In this document: one piece after another, positions 18,897 to 29,478 of the stretch
Layout of the letters: each line of letters starts with the position of its first letter
Position numbering within the stretch: position 1 is the stretch's first letter
Source of the DNA: Hyposmocoma kahamanoa
Taxonomy: Eukaryota; Arthropoda; Insecta; Lepidoptera; Cosmopterigidae
Reading direction: 5' to 3'
DNA: 64,000 nucleotides
Assembly (NCBI RefSeq): GCF_003589595.1
Contig: NW_020653337.1
Span: 3,102,561-3,166,560 of the forward strand
Notes under the pieces: model-generated
Told to the model about the DNA's origin: nothing
Seen by the model: the letters and a program-made list of their open reading frames with translations, nothing else
Databases searched by the model: none
Made by a program: the position numbers and the translations under genes

Positions 18897-19465
18897 AACA
18901 GTACATTCAATATACGATTCAGGTGTCTGGGGAAAAACCTGTCGAAAACACATTTTTGGTAAAATCCAATAATGTTATCATTTGGTGAACAGCGCATTTA
19001 TTCCTAATTAAACAGAAAGATCTTTATAATAATTTTCCTGGCATTATCATTCGTAATCTAAAAAGATATCTATAGATATGAAATTACGGTTAATGTCACA
19101 ACAACATATAAAAGCAACGTTTCAAAAACCTAAACAAAGCAAAGAAATAAAAACACAGATAAAAACGATATTATTATGATACATTTAAATGTTCTAAGAA
19201 AACAAAGCTTGACACAGCTGACAAAAGGCTTCAAAGGACTGATGGCGCGATATCGTATGACGTACGGGCGCGATGCGCGCGCGCAGCTCGGCGCGAGGGT
19301 GGCCAACGACATGAGAAAGTTATGGTGACCATGTTCTTTAATATATGTCTTAGGTACATAAAATATAGACGGGACATAATACTGTGGCAGTCATTATTGC
19401 CCTGGACTCGTTAGTTGGGAGAGACGATTAGGCTTAGAGTCCGATTCGTATCAGGGGGGCTACTC
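18897..19465. other. Unassigned sequence
   Basis: Contains a GC-rich run of alternating CG at 19265-19300 (GGGCGCGATGCGCGCGCGCAG). A 60-codon minus frame (19130-19312) has no motif. Confidence 0.45.
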
Positions 19466-19830
19466 GTCCGACATCCGTCCGAAACAATTACTGTGAAATA
19501 AGTAATATTCGACAAAATTAAAAGACAAGTATCCAATATGAAGCTTCATTCGCATCACGCGTCGTTTCATTTGGTCAAGTATTGTTTATTTGGCAGTAAT
19601 TGTTTCGGACGGAGATCGAGAGTAGACCCCCAGTTCCGAATCCGAACAATGACGGTCCGAAATGTCGCAGGGTTCATTTTACAAGCATTGTACAAGCGAT
19701 ATACGTATTTTCTCGGATTGGAGTCGGACTTAGTGCTCAAGCGACGTCCGAGTATTCTAAATTTGTGTAGTCTCGGATTCGGAAAGAATACGTATCGGAT
19801 GCGGTACGTAATCGCGTTTACACAGTAAAA
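19466..19830 (+). repeat. Family E element with inverted repeat
   Basis: Positions 19474-19493 and 19593-19612 are exact 20-bp inverse complements (TCCGTCCGAAACAATTACTG and its complement) around a loop of about 100 bp. The downstream part (CCGAATCCGA, CGAAATGTCGCAGG, GTATCGGATGCGG) is shared with 63.3 kb, 0.9 kb and 46.0 kb. A 96-codon plus frame across it (19538-19828) has no known domain. Confidence 0.55.
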
Positions 19831-21254
19831 ATACCGGATACATACATCTACATTTATGTCGAACTTAGGTGACCCCCATTCTAGAAATAAGTTCTATTCG
19901 TGGAAGCTCTAATTCATACTTGAATTAATTTTGAACTTTACTACCTGACAAAAAAGTAGTTTTAACATTAATACAAATCGATAAAATCTAGAAACTTAAC
20001 ACATTCCAGAGCCGTTGCAAACCGGTCACCCTATCAGACGGAAAAATGCGATAACTGCTCGACAATATTTTAAAATCGATGTTTTTATGAATCGATAATT
20101 TGTTCAGTTTGTTTTGGTGCGACGTTTCGCGAGCCAATCGATGCTTATCTCGATGTCCCAACGCTTTGTTTCGATTCGGGCACAGCATCGTCCATGTTTC
20201 TCGTGAAATGTGTTTCTTGCTAACGTACGAATTGATTGTATCGTTTCTTGTTGCAACATTATCTCCACCATCCACTATTATGGTTCCATCGTCATCATCA
20301 ATCGTCTCGCCTTTAACTTAAAGTTCGAATTTACTCTCTATTGATTTCAAGCGGGGTAAAGTAAATGTGGTAATGTGGTTTGTGTCGTTTTCATATGCGT
20401 GCCATGGTATACGCGTTCAGGTGTGTCCGATGTTTAAAATTTGATACCTTCTTGTCCGTTCAAGAATTCGCGATGTAATGTCATTAATGTGTAAGGTCAT
20501 TCTGTGAACCTTTTTTGTTAATTAGCAATTTGAGAATCGTGTTGGCTGAGGGAGATATCACGTTTTGCCATTTTGGTACTCAATACAATGTGTAATCTGT
20601 TTGATATTTTGGTTGTCAGTTATATGATATGGAACACAGTTTACTATATTGTTTTTAGTTCTGTAGTAATGTACTCTGGGCATCAATTCCATTGTGACAA
20701 CCAACACCCTCTTTACTGGTTCCTGACCACTTACTTTTAAAACTTTGAATCGTTCTCGAATTCCTTTTCCTTCGAATATTCTTAAGTTGCGTTGGTTCAA
20801 CTTGGTTCGTTCCATCATCACAGATTGAGTAAAACAAACATGGTGGTCTTCGTAAAAGGAATGCTGCTATCGAGTATTACGAGATTGTGTTATTTAATTC
20901 GACAAACATAATAAATTTAATGATTATATTGCCGTCAGCTGAACCGTGTTCGGTAGTGGGACTTATATGGTTGTTATAGTCGGCTAACCGGTGTTGCAAA
21001 AGCGAGAATTCTTCTATCGCTGTGGAAACTCAGTATTAATTTCAGTTCTGGCCATTAAATTGGTACCTATGGTACGTCCAAGTATATTATGTGCTACATA
21101 AATGTCGAAGTCATACAGTGCAAACAGAAGGTGTTCACAATTAATGCTATAAGGAGATAGATGAAATACGTATATAAAGGAATTGTAAAAATAATAGGAT
21201 AAAGACTTTTCCTTCCTTATTTGTGTAGTTCGGTCAGTCTTGATACCTTACAGG
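19831..21254. other. Unassigned stretch with unrecognised minus-strand frames
   Basis: Minus frames of 95 codons (19988-20275) and 87 codons (20558-20821) are the longest. The latter encodes a basic stretch with NQRNLRIFEGKGIRERFKVL. I recognise neither. There is no repeat partner in the window and no promoter, splice or polyadenylation context that would support a gene. Confidence 0.4.
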
Positions 21255-21511
21255 TAAGGCTGATTACACATGGCATCGTAACAACAGCGACATCGCCGCT
21301 CTGCTGACGCAGTTGTAGTTGCATTTGTATACACACTTTCACACATGTACCGCGGCGGCGGCGAGCGTTCCCGCAATTCTCTACTAAAGTACGATTTTAG
21401 TTAATCACGCCGCATGGGCTGCAGTCGCGTTACATATACAGCAGCGGTAAGATGCCGTAACTCTATACTAAAAAAGCATCGACGCCGCGGAGCCATGTGT
21501 AATCAGCCTAA
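21255..21511. mobile_element. PIF/Harbinger-like MITE with TAA target duplication
   Basis: The element is 21258-21508 (251 bp). Perfect 17-bp terminal inverted repeats: GGCTGATTACACATGGC (21258-21274) and its complement (21492-21508). TAA flanks both ends (21255-21257 and 21509-21511). A 3-bp TWA-type duplication and GG-starting ends fit the PIF/Harbinger superfamily. The interior is GC-richer (CGGCGGCGGCGAGCG) and non-coding, so it depends on a transposase encoded elsewhere. A 63-codon frame overlapping the right end is incidental. Confidence 0.8.
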
Positions 21512-22654
21512 GAAGCAAAGTGCGAATGGTGCTCCATTACGTATTTCTTTTGGGGGGTGGACAACCCCGGACCACTGGACAACGTTTAGCAGTTTAGCAG
21601 CTTAACCAGTCAGCTTTAGCAAATTAATATGTTAACAAATGTAGCGTAAAATATGTTTAAGTATAACATTTACTTATAAAAAGCCACAAAAAGTATTACG
21701 GATATTTATTGTTCAAATATTTGAATGAGTATGAGAGAGTAAATAAGAAGTGAAAAAAATATTGACGAAAACCTAATAACAAAATATATTGTACATTTGC
21801 TCTTTATTATATAGCCGCGTTTAAAATTATTATATACATAAAGAGCGCTCGTTTATTGCCATCAGACAACTGCGGAAATATTATTCAACTACATACAACG
21901 CGAACAATCATAATATTTATTATATTACCATGTTTACGAAATAGTACACAATAATAATAATAATAAATAATAAACAAAATTGTTTATTGAATAACGTATT
22001 GTAAAAATACTAACTAATACTACTATACTACTACTAGACTATAATAACTAATTATGCGAATAAATGTAAAATATAACCCATATGCCTGAACTAGGAGAAT
22101 CCTGTATTTCAGGTAAAAAATACTAATTATACAGATGAATTTATGATGATTAAATTATAAACAAAAAAATATTGAAATATAAACAATTATTAAACAATGA
22201 AATCCAAATCATATACCTACCTATTACGCTTAAATTAGACAACGTTTATTTTGGGATAATTAATAAATTCCCTGTATCATCGTAGGACAAATTTGAAGGA
22301 GTTCTTGGAAAATTTTCTTAACCTTTATGTAACAAAAATAATATATGGCCAGTTTGGCGTTTAATTTATTGTACAAAATTGGACCAAGAAATACAAAAAA
22401 TCTGGAAATAAACATATGTTTTGATGATACAATTTTGGTAATTAGTTTGGTAAGTAATTAGCATGTAAACGTTTTGATTGTTATTGTAAGTTTACATTGC
22501 GTTTTTATGAATAAGTAGATAAAAGGACATGACTTAGGTGATGATGTCATGTTTATAATGTGCCAGAGAACCACTCCGAAGAACTACCCAGAACATCCAC
22601 CTTCTCATCCAGCGACCACAGTGTATACCGCTGCGTCACCGAAATAGTCGTATT
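21512..22654. other. Unassigned, very AT-rich
   Basis: Includes an ATA/AAT-rich microsatellite-like stretch near 21948-21975. A GC-richer patch at 22560-22640 (AACTACCCAGAACATCC) may be an eroded LINE piece but cannot be aligned by eye. Confidence 0.45.
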
Positions 22655-22765
22655 ATATTCATGTTCAAAAGGTCTTTATTTCATAAAGTAAAACAAATCC
22701 ATAAGAAATCATTAAATTGGCAGATTAGCCCGAGAAGAATGAGCAAGGAAATGTAGCGGGTGCTC
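22655..22765 (-). repeat. LJ non-LTR retrotransposon 3' tail, inverted
   Basis: On minus: CTTGCTCATTCTTCTCGGG, then TTTATGAAATAAAGACC. This is the LJ terminal block with its polyadenylation-like GAAATAAAGA. Confidence 0.6.
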
Positions 22766-22865
22766 TCTGTGAATTGATGTTTGTTCACATTTATCAATTA
22801 AACAATATTCATTGGAAAATGCGTTCGTTCGTCTATTCCAGTGGAACATAGACTTTTTTAATGAT

Positions 22866-23035
22866 ACGAAGTAACGGGATAAACAAGTCGTACGCCTGGT
22901 GGCAAACAACGCGCCTGTCCATAACAGTTGCAAGACCTCTCAGGGCTTAAATCGCAAAGATCTGAGGGGAAGTTAACAAGTCCCATGTGCCTGTAATTTC
23001 ACCAGCACCCTTACACTTCAAAACCGTGAACAAAA
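22866..23035 (-). repeat. S2 fragment
   Basis: Minus copy keeping the 3' half (GTAACGGGATAAACAAGTCG, GCGCCTGTCCATAACAGTTG) and the middle (AAGTCCCATGTGCCTGTAAT, CACCAGCACCC). The rest is missing. A 73-codon minus frame here (22712-22933) runs through it. Confidence 0.75.
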
Positions 23036-23569
23036 GACTATTGGTACATCAAATACATATCTCGTTCTTCAAATGTAACAGTTAAATTTGATCTAAATTC
23101 AATTCTAAGGATCGAAATTCATCATCTCATTGTACAACTTTTTATCAGCACTAGAGCGCCCATGAATATGAAAAATGTCCAGCATATTTGTACACTCAAT
23201 GACGTCTGCGCGTCAGACGCGAATAAATAAGAACTATCTAAGGATCTGAGATCGCGAGATAGCTATATAGATATGTTTTATTTATAGCTGTTTACAGATA
23301 GATAGCGGATAGGGATGTAATCAGGGAAAACAGGGACCAACAACACATGAGCTCGTTTTGTGTAGCAAGACATTTTTTAAGTTTTCATTTCTTGGGAGGC
23401 CCGAGTGTAATCAAAATAACTTCGCGGTTAAAACGTATGAGAAAGTTATTTACTTAAATATTAATAGATATAATTTTTTATAAATCTTTATTTATTTAGG
23501 AACTTTTATACAATGTATATTCCAGTTCCATCGTATCCTAAACTTAAGTGTTTTTGCGGTGCCGCTGGA
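23036..23569. other. Unassigned AT-rich sequence
   Basis: No frames above 60 codons, no repeat partner in the window and no hairpin of note. Confidence 0.5.
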
Positions 23570-23850
23570 GCAAATACTAACAGCATTTCGCCGGTTTTGT
23601 GTGGGGACTGCTTAGTATACAATTTATACCACCTACGAATGTTCAGTTGATCTGCAGGTCTCTCATCAACGACGCCCTCAGTTGTTTATACCGAACACAT
23701 TCCAGTAACAAATGATATGCATCTTCCACAATTCCATATAACTCGCAATTAGGAGAATTGTTTTTTTTTTCATTATTTCATAATCAAATAAGCAAAATTG
23801 TTTAATGGAACGTGTCCGGTTCTCATCCTTAGTGCGATAACAACTATTTT
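23570..23850 (-). pseudogene. LINE pol fragment with C-terminal H..C zinc-finger-like region
   Basis: On minus, about 23777-23835 encodes RMRTGHVPLNNFAYL, and 23645-23760 encodes a stretch with ELYGIVEDAYHLLLECVRY. The pattern GH.P...., then C-x-L-x-G-x-x-E-x(3)-H-L-x(3)-C, is the usual end of insect non-LTR pol proteins (RNase H tail plus zinc-knuckle-like motif). A T-run at about 23759-23771 separates the pieces and the frame is interrupted. Clade uncertain (jockey/I-like). Confidence 0.55.
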
Positions 23851-24595
23851 ACTACCATAGTCGCACTCTGTAGATATAATTACCTCCTAAAATATCGTGA
23901 TACAAAAAATATTACGAACTGTGTACTCCACCACTAGAATAATAAGGTTTAATCTGTCGTAATCGCCATCGCTGTCGCCTGGCAAGAGTAGTGGCGATTG
24001 CAGTAAAGCTGTAGGTAATATGGACTATGTCTAAATCTTCTGGGTTTCTTTCTAAGCTTGCGCTATTTCTAAGGTACGTAAGGAAATAATGGGTAAATGG
24101 ATCATAGCAAAATTTTGCATACATCTGTCAAAATTCTTTGTTAAAAATTGTACCATACGCTTTTGAATTACATAGAGTGACTTAGTGACTTATGCAGTAT
24201 TCAACAGAGATAACAGAAATTCAAACAAAAGCGAAACTTTTACACTATTAAATTTCCACTACACAGTGTTGTAAAAATGATTGATTCGAAGGAGTTTACT
24301 TCATAATTCTTTCATGGTCCACCTAACTCCAGCTCTGGCTAGATACACAATATTACACGAGACCATAAATAAAAACCGAGACAGATAGTTATCTCGAGCC
24401 GAACGCCGAAATTGGACGATGGCTGTTTCGGATACGCTCTAGTGTAGTGAGACCTTTAGATAAGCAACAATGCTTGTGCTTTACATTGTAGTGAATTGCT
24501 CGCTTTAATTTTTAAGAGAATATACTACATACTCATAAAAATTAATGCAGTGATTGGGGATGGTCAAGGCCAAATCAAAAATCTCGTGAATAAAC
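23851..24595. other. Unassigned sequence
   Basis: A 70-codon minus frame (23912-24124) has no motif. AT-rich. Nothing assignable. Confidence 0.45.
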
Positions 24596-25030
24596 AGCCC
24601 CAGTACCTTTCTACATAGGTTTTGATTATAGTGACCCTCCTGACCCTTAGGGTATATAAGAAGGGCAACATAACCTGTGAGTGCACAGGAACCTTCTAAG
24701 TTCAGGTCAGCCAGTGCACAGGGTTGTCACAGACTGTTGTCACTGACGTCATCCGAATTCTCAAGAGGCTAGTGCCTCGGGTGAGCCGCCCCGGGAGCAC
24801 GCACGTACAATACCCACCCCATTTTCCAGATAGGTACCGGAGCTCTAGGTACACTCATTTCCCGTTGCTAATTGCACAACTGACGGTTGCCACCGCTAAG
24901 CTGTTGACTCTAAAGTCCACTATCTCACTTGTCGACGCCGAAGCGTCTCTCCAGTTCCCAGTAACCTACGCGGTTGGAGAACCGAGGAATGTCTAGCTCA
25001 TCCTGTACTAGGTATTCTGAATAAACAGGC
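24596..25030 (+). mobile_element. Family L element, LTR-like, copy 1
   Basis: A TATA box (TATATAAG, 24653-24660) is followed by a GC-richer transcribed-type region and AATAAA (25020-25025) about 365 bp later, the layout of an LTR. The core (GTGAGCCGCCCCGGGAGCAC, TTCCAGATAGGTACCGGAGC, GACGGTTGCCACCGCTAAGC) is repeated in inverse orientation at 31.15-31.64 kb. No gag or pol is beside it, so it could be a solo LTR or a short non-coding retroelement. Ends and target duplication were not resolved. A 90-codon plus frame (24724-24996) is part of the repeat. Confidence 0.5.
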
Positions 25031-25554
25031 GTGTATGAACATTTTTTTAAATAGAACTAGAGGTAATTGTAAAAGAATTCGTCACAAGTTTTGCAGTCAT
25101 ACTTATTTCAGCCGCCTAGCAGCAATACATTAAGTTTTGAGAGATAAGTTTAAAGATATTGACATTCTTACACTAACGTCACAGCACATTTATGAAAATG
25201 TTATTTATGTTAAGAAAAATATTAATTTTTGTACATTGACTTACAGATAAATGGACGACGGGTCTAATACAAAAACCACGAAAAAAATGTCCCAAGTCAA
25301 TCTATTTAAACGTAGTGACATGTAAAGGAATATGAAAAAGCTAAAACGTTGAATTTAAATTGTAATGTCATCGCAGTACTGTCAAATTTTGCTTGCTTCG
25401 CTGTCAGTCCAACAAACGAAGACTATATAAAGCGTGAATGACGCTCTGTATACGATTTTAACGCCCTATAAGTTCGGACACTTTTTAGCGCGGACCCGAC
25501 GTCCATATAATTGTAAGTCAATGTTTTTGTATGAAAAATAGTGACAGACATAAC
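25031..25554. other. Unassigned AT-rich sequence
   Basis: Only a short patch, CACTTTTTAGCGCGGACCCG (about 25480), is GC-rich. No frame or repeat recognised. Confidence 0.45.
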
Positions 25555-25985
25555 ATTAATACGAGGAACAAAAATAAACTAGCTGTTTTTGACAGTCGTC
25601 TTCGTAAAGTCTCAAATTGATTTAAGGGGCAATGAGTATACACTTCTATAAGATTCCGATTGATATTCAAAATTTGCCATTTGCGAAGTTTAAAACTATA
25701 GTGAAACAAATTTTGTACTACAGGTTATTATACAGCTTCTGCGTACTTGGATGACAAAAATCTTGCAGGTATTCTCGATCTAAGATGTTTGAATTAAATA
25801 TTGTAATGATAAATGTATTCAAATGTATATTTACAATGAGTAACCCGTAGAGTTTCTTGCTCATTCTTCTCAGGGGAATCTGCCTTCGGAATGAGCAGTA
25901 TAGTATAATCAGTATGACGATTACAAGTGTAATTTACTTACCTATGAAATAAAGATTATTTTACTTAGACTTTGACATTACTGCG
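25555..25985 (+). pseudogene. LJ non-LTR retrotransposon 3' end, longer copy
   Basis: A decayed coding end (NKLAVFDSRLRKVSN-like, then an NLPFAKFKTIVK-like piece in another frame with stops between) precedes a 3' UTR ending CCTATGAAATAAAGATTATT and ACTTAGACTTTGAC. The frame reads across two stops and a frameshift, so it is a pseudogene. The same UTR occurs at 18.8, 22.7, 38.0 and 42.85 kb. Clade not determinable from the tail. Confidence 0.65.
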
Positions 25986-26004
25986 TTCCACTTTTCAAGA
26001 GTAA

Positions 26005-26420
26005 ATAAGGTGTCAGGGTGATGGGCGCAGTGGCAGCCATCTTGTCGCCGACGCAGCCGCACATCACTGCTTTTATGTGCAGATAGCTGTTTATATATCG
26101 CATGACAAGTAGTAACAAGAGATCAGCATGCGCAGCGTATATTTATCAAAACGAGATCACCCAAAATTGCACGATCATTATTTATCCATAACTCTAACAT
26201 AGCCTATGTGTTCGATTCCCGGGCTGGGACAAATATTTGTATGGCCTACGTTTATTTCTCTCGGGAGTTCGGATGTAATTTGTGGTTCCATGGCACCCAT
26301 GACAAAACGGTACGCTAAAGAGTCAGGAGATTATGAGTAGTAGAGCTCTTTGTGATAGAGTTCGTCCAGAGAACTATTGCCACCATATTCATTTCTACCG
26401 TCAAGCAATAATAATTATTA
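26005..26420 (+). repeat. S2 and S1 fragments in series
   Basis: Positions 26010-26035 are an S2 middle piece (GTCAGGGTGATGGGCGCAGT). Positions 26205-26320 are S1 from box B (GTTCGATTCCCGGG) to CCATGGCACCC. Positions 26335-26420 are the S2 start (AGTAGAGCTCTTTGTGATAG) to TCAAGCAATA. All plus. The series looks like successive insertions into neighbouring sites. Confidence 0.65.
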
Positions 26421-26574
26421 TTTATTTCGGGCCATTAAAAATGTCCATAGTAAATTAGTATGAAAAGTTAAAAAACAAGGTTAGTATAATACAGTGCAGA
26501 CTTAGTTTATTCCTACACTATAAATTGGGACTGTTACATCTGTATGATATAAAAAAAAACGTAACCCAATCTCT

Positions 26575-26640
26575 CTCAACGTGACAGGAGACCTGTGCCG
26601 AGCAGTGGGACTATATGAGGCTAACTATTGTTATTGTTTA
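26575..26640 (+). repeat. Short LINE-tail-like sequence (RTE-like)
   Basis: GGAGACCTGTGCCGAGCAGT, then GGGACTATATGAGGCTAACT, resembles the GAGACC...CAGCAGTGGGAC...AGGCT 3' tail I associate with RTE-type LINEs of Lepidoptera. Identification is from memory and uncertain. Confidence 0.4.
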
Positions 26641-27027
26641 TTTTAACTAATTTGGAATTAAATATATTTTCTTTAAAGTATAACGTCGAAAAATATCTGT
26701 TACTTATGTATCATACAAATTGTGCTAATTTATAACTGCCATTACTTCCCAACTTTAAACTTTATAAACATTCGCTCCGTTCTATCAAAAACACGAATAA
26801 TTTACGTTAAAAAGTGAGAATAAAAGAACAACTCTCATTTCTTCAACACTGGTCCATCATAAGCGACTCAAAATTGCTGCAGGGCAGGACGTGTTAAGGC
26901 ACTTGTAAACAACGGGCAGCATTCGTTTGCGAGCATTTAATTGCAACGAATGTTCAGCATTTGCCTATGCAACAAAAATGTTACAATTGCAAGTTGCTAA
27001 TGATATATTGTGACATTCCGCACGAGT
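26641..27027. other. Unassigned AT-rich sequence
   Basis: No repeat partner or frame. Nothing seen. Confidence 0.5.
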
Positions 27028-27100
27028 AAGATGACGGGACGAACAAGTCGCATACCTGGTGGTAATCGATATGACTTCCCATGACAGTTGTAGTGCCACG
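27028..27100 (-). repeat. S2 3'-terminal fragment
   Basis: GATGACGGGACGAACAAGTC, CCTGGTGGTAA and GACAGTTGTAGTGCCAC on plus are the inverse of the S2 end. Confidence 0.65.
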
Positions 27101-27460
27101 TACGTATCACGACTATCTGTCGTGACTGTGTCGTGGACGTTTATTTTATCATTGAATGACTTTGGCGTCATGGTGGCGTAGATCGTGACGACAATTTTTC
27201 GGTTCATGGCAGCTGTCTTGTCGGTTGCACGACAGTATCGTTTAAAGCTACGATTATCTGTCGTCACATTTTTATCGTGACGTTTTTATCGTCTGACGAC
27301 TGTCGTTCTAGTTCTTCCGATTGTCACGACAGTCTGTTGTCGTAATGTCAAAAAACTAAAGTGGACGACAGTTAACCGTGTGAACAACTTCATTTAAATA
27401 CACAAGCTACAACACTTTAAATTGTACGACTACCTGTCATCACGATTTATCGGAACGTGT
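27101..27460. other. Cluster of GTCGT/ACGAC words
   Basis: About a dozen GTCGT or ACGAC pentamers occur in about 340 bp, often as GTCGTGAC, TCGTGACGACA or CACGACAGT, in both orientations. Under one would be expected by chance. A 100-codon minus frame (26965-27267) is a by-product of the repetition. The cluster could be a decayed satellite or hairpin-rich element, or a binding-site cluster. Confidence 0.5.
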
Positions 27461-27787
27461 ACTTAGTCTGAAACATAAGGTTGACAAGTCGCCTTTGATA
27501 CTGCAATGCTCACGTTATTGCTTGACGCCAGAAATACCCTCACAAGGTAGTCTACTGTTTCTAGACTCTCAACTCACTCAGCTTTCAAAAGCGAACATTC
27601 TCTTCTAAATGTATCCTATGATATTACTCATTAATAGAATGACTTTGATTTGTGCTTCAGCTCGAAAAAAAACCAAAATAGGCAACGCTGAAAAATTGGT
27701 CCAATGTTAATTATGACAGATTATCAGAAAAAGGACGACATGTGTGTTAGGTTTGTGTGTCGCGGTTTCTTTATTCAATTTTGTACC
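27461..27787. other. Unassigned sequence
   Basis: AT-rich. A weak S2-like word (GCTTGACGCCAGAAATACC) at about 27520 is the only hint of a repeat. Confidence 0.4.
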
Positions 27788-27854
27788 CGTTTTTTCTTGT
27801 GTGTATATTATGTTCTATATACATTAGAACATAATATACACACAAGAAAAAACG
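27788..27854. repeat. Perfect 30-bp inverted repeat with 7-base loop
   Basis: Arms 27788-27817 and 27825-27854 are exact inverse complements (CGTTTTTTCTTGTGTGTATA... and its complement), loop TATACAT. No mismatch was found. Such a stem would be very stable as RNA or extruded DNA. No similar sequence was noticed elsewhere in the window. Confidence 0.9.
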
Positions 27855-29184
27855 GTATGTGATGTAGTTTTTATGTAATAAATGCTTAATTATATATTTG
27901 TTTACGTAATACGATAAAAGTGTGGCGGTCAATTTGAAAGTATAGTTTCAATAACTGTGGCTTTATCTTTTAACAATTTTGACACCAACTATCATTCTGG
28001 CAATAATAAAAAAAATTATGTAGCGGGGTCAGCACCGAGGAGGCGTAGAAACATGAATTGGGACACTAAAATGATTCCAAGTTAAATTTTTAGGCCCATG
28101 AATCCCGAGCATGAAAGCACACTGTCTAATGCCGAAGCTAAGATTGCGGAATAAAAACCGAAATATCTCAATAATACGGGTGCTATTCAATGCCGTACAA
28201 TGCTATTAAAAAGCATTAATCGTACAAGATACGCGAATCGACTTGTACTAAGAAATTAAGAAACTGCTTGCATGTTAAAGAGTATTACTAACGCCATCCA
28301 GCGGTGCACGAAAGAACTAAATGTATAAATTCTTATATTATAGTTGTTACAAATGTACATTTAACGAGTCGGCCTGTAAGCCTTATAATGCACGTGTGAA
28401 AGTTCTCTAAATTCGCAGTAGAATATTCTTTATTTGCAAATGCTCGCGGCGTGTGAAAGTACCTCGAGTTACTTTAATGTATTAACCTCATTTGCTGTGA
28501 CTTATCGCGACACAATTTATCCGTGGAGACGCAAAAAAGTTTAAATAAAGTCCCCGGACACACGGCAGATATGGGGGAAGTGGATTTTTAATATGGCAAC
28601 TTCAGGAAGTTGGTATCTTGTAGAGTGATTACCCGGGTTGTAGGGTAATTCATCAAAAGTAGAAGAGATTGTACGAATAAAAGTTCTTATAGGTAAATGT
28701 AGGTTACAGTGATAAATACATTATGTAATTATTTTTGTAGATATTTTACTTAGGATTAATATATAATCGTTAAAGCCGGTATTTCTTATCTGCGTCAACT
28801 AATTCAAATGAAGAAGGAGTGATTTCATGAGTGGTTGATTTTTTTCCTTTTTTGCGTTAATTATTAATTATAATTATAAGTTTTTCTTAAATTGCTAGGA
28901 AAAGCTTCCATTACTTTTAAAATAGGAATACAGAAAGTTTGTCAATAAAGGACCGTGTGACTTCTTCGCGGCCAAGACCTGCCAAGTAAGTGAAAATCCA
29001 TTGCTGTCCGCTTCTCTAAACTTTCAAATCTATGTACTAATCATGAACTACGTAAACAGGCAAAAGAAAAACTTATACAATTTTTTCAGTTCTGGCAGTT
29101 GTCCAAGTGATAGTAATTGGGAAAATCAAACATAAAAAATAAAATAATAAAAAAAAATTAAAAAAATGGCGGTCAAAGAAACTA
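27855..29184. other. Unassigned AT-rich sequence
   Basis: No frame above 60 codons, no repeat partner recognised. A run of A/AT with ATGGCGGTC near 29140-29170 precedes the frame described next. Confidence 0.5.
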
Positions 29185-29232
29185 ATGTGCTTTGGTAAAT
29201 CTGTTCTCTATTTTGTATTTACGAGCGCGAAA

Positions 29233-29478
29233 ATGGGTTCTAGTGAGAAGAGCGATTACGGAAATACAGTATACAGGGATACACATACAGGGATACACAT
29301 TCAAACGCCATCAGAAGTTCAGCAGACTATTATTAATGTGCCTGGAAAAACAATAACATTTCCTCTTAGCAATTGTCGTAATATGTCAAATGTTACTTTT
29401 AATTTTAATTTTTTTTTTTTTACTTTTTCTATCACACATCTTCTCTATAGTCTTTTATTACTTCCTCACATTCTTTGA
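29233..29478 (+). CDS. Unrecognised 81-codon open frame
   Basis: From ATG 29233 the product starts MGSSEKSDYGNTVYRDTHTG and continues hydrophilic for about 60 residues (VQQTIINVPGKTITF), then becomes a phenylalanine/leucine-rich tail encoded by a T-run near 29405-29420. A 14-bp direct repeat (ACAGGGATACACAT) lies within. The first 60 residues have coding-like composition; the tail does not. An in-frame start 16 codons upstream exists. No homologous family recognised, no introns or polyadenylation signal identified. It may be a decayed or retroposed coding fragment or chance. Confidence 0.25.
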   Translation: MGSSEKSDYGNTVYRDTHTGIHIQTPSEVQQTIINVPGKTITFPLSNCRNMSNVTFNFNFFFFTFSITHLLYSLLLLPHIL

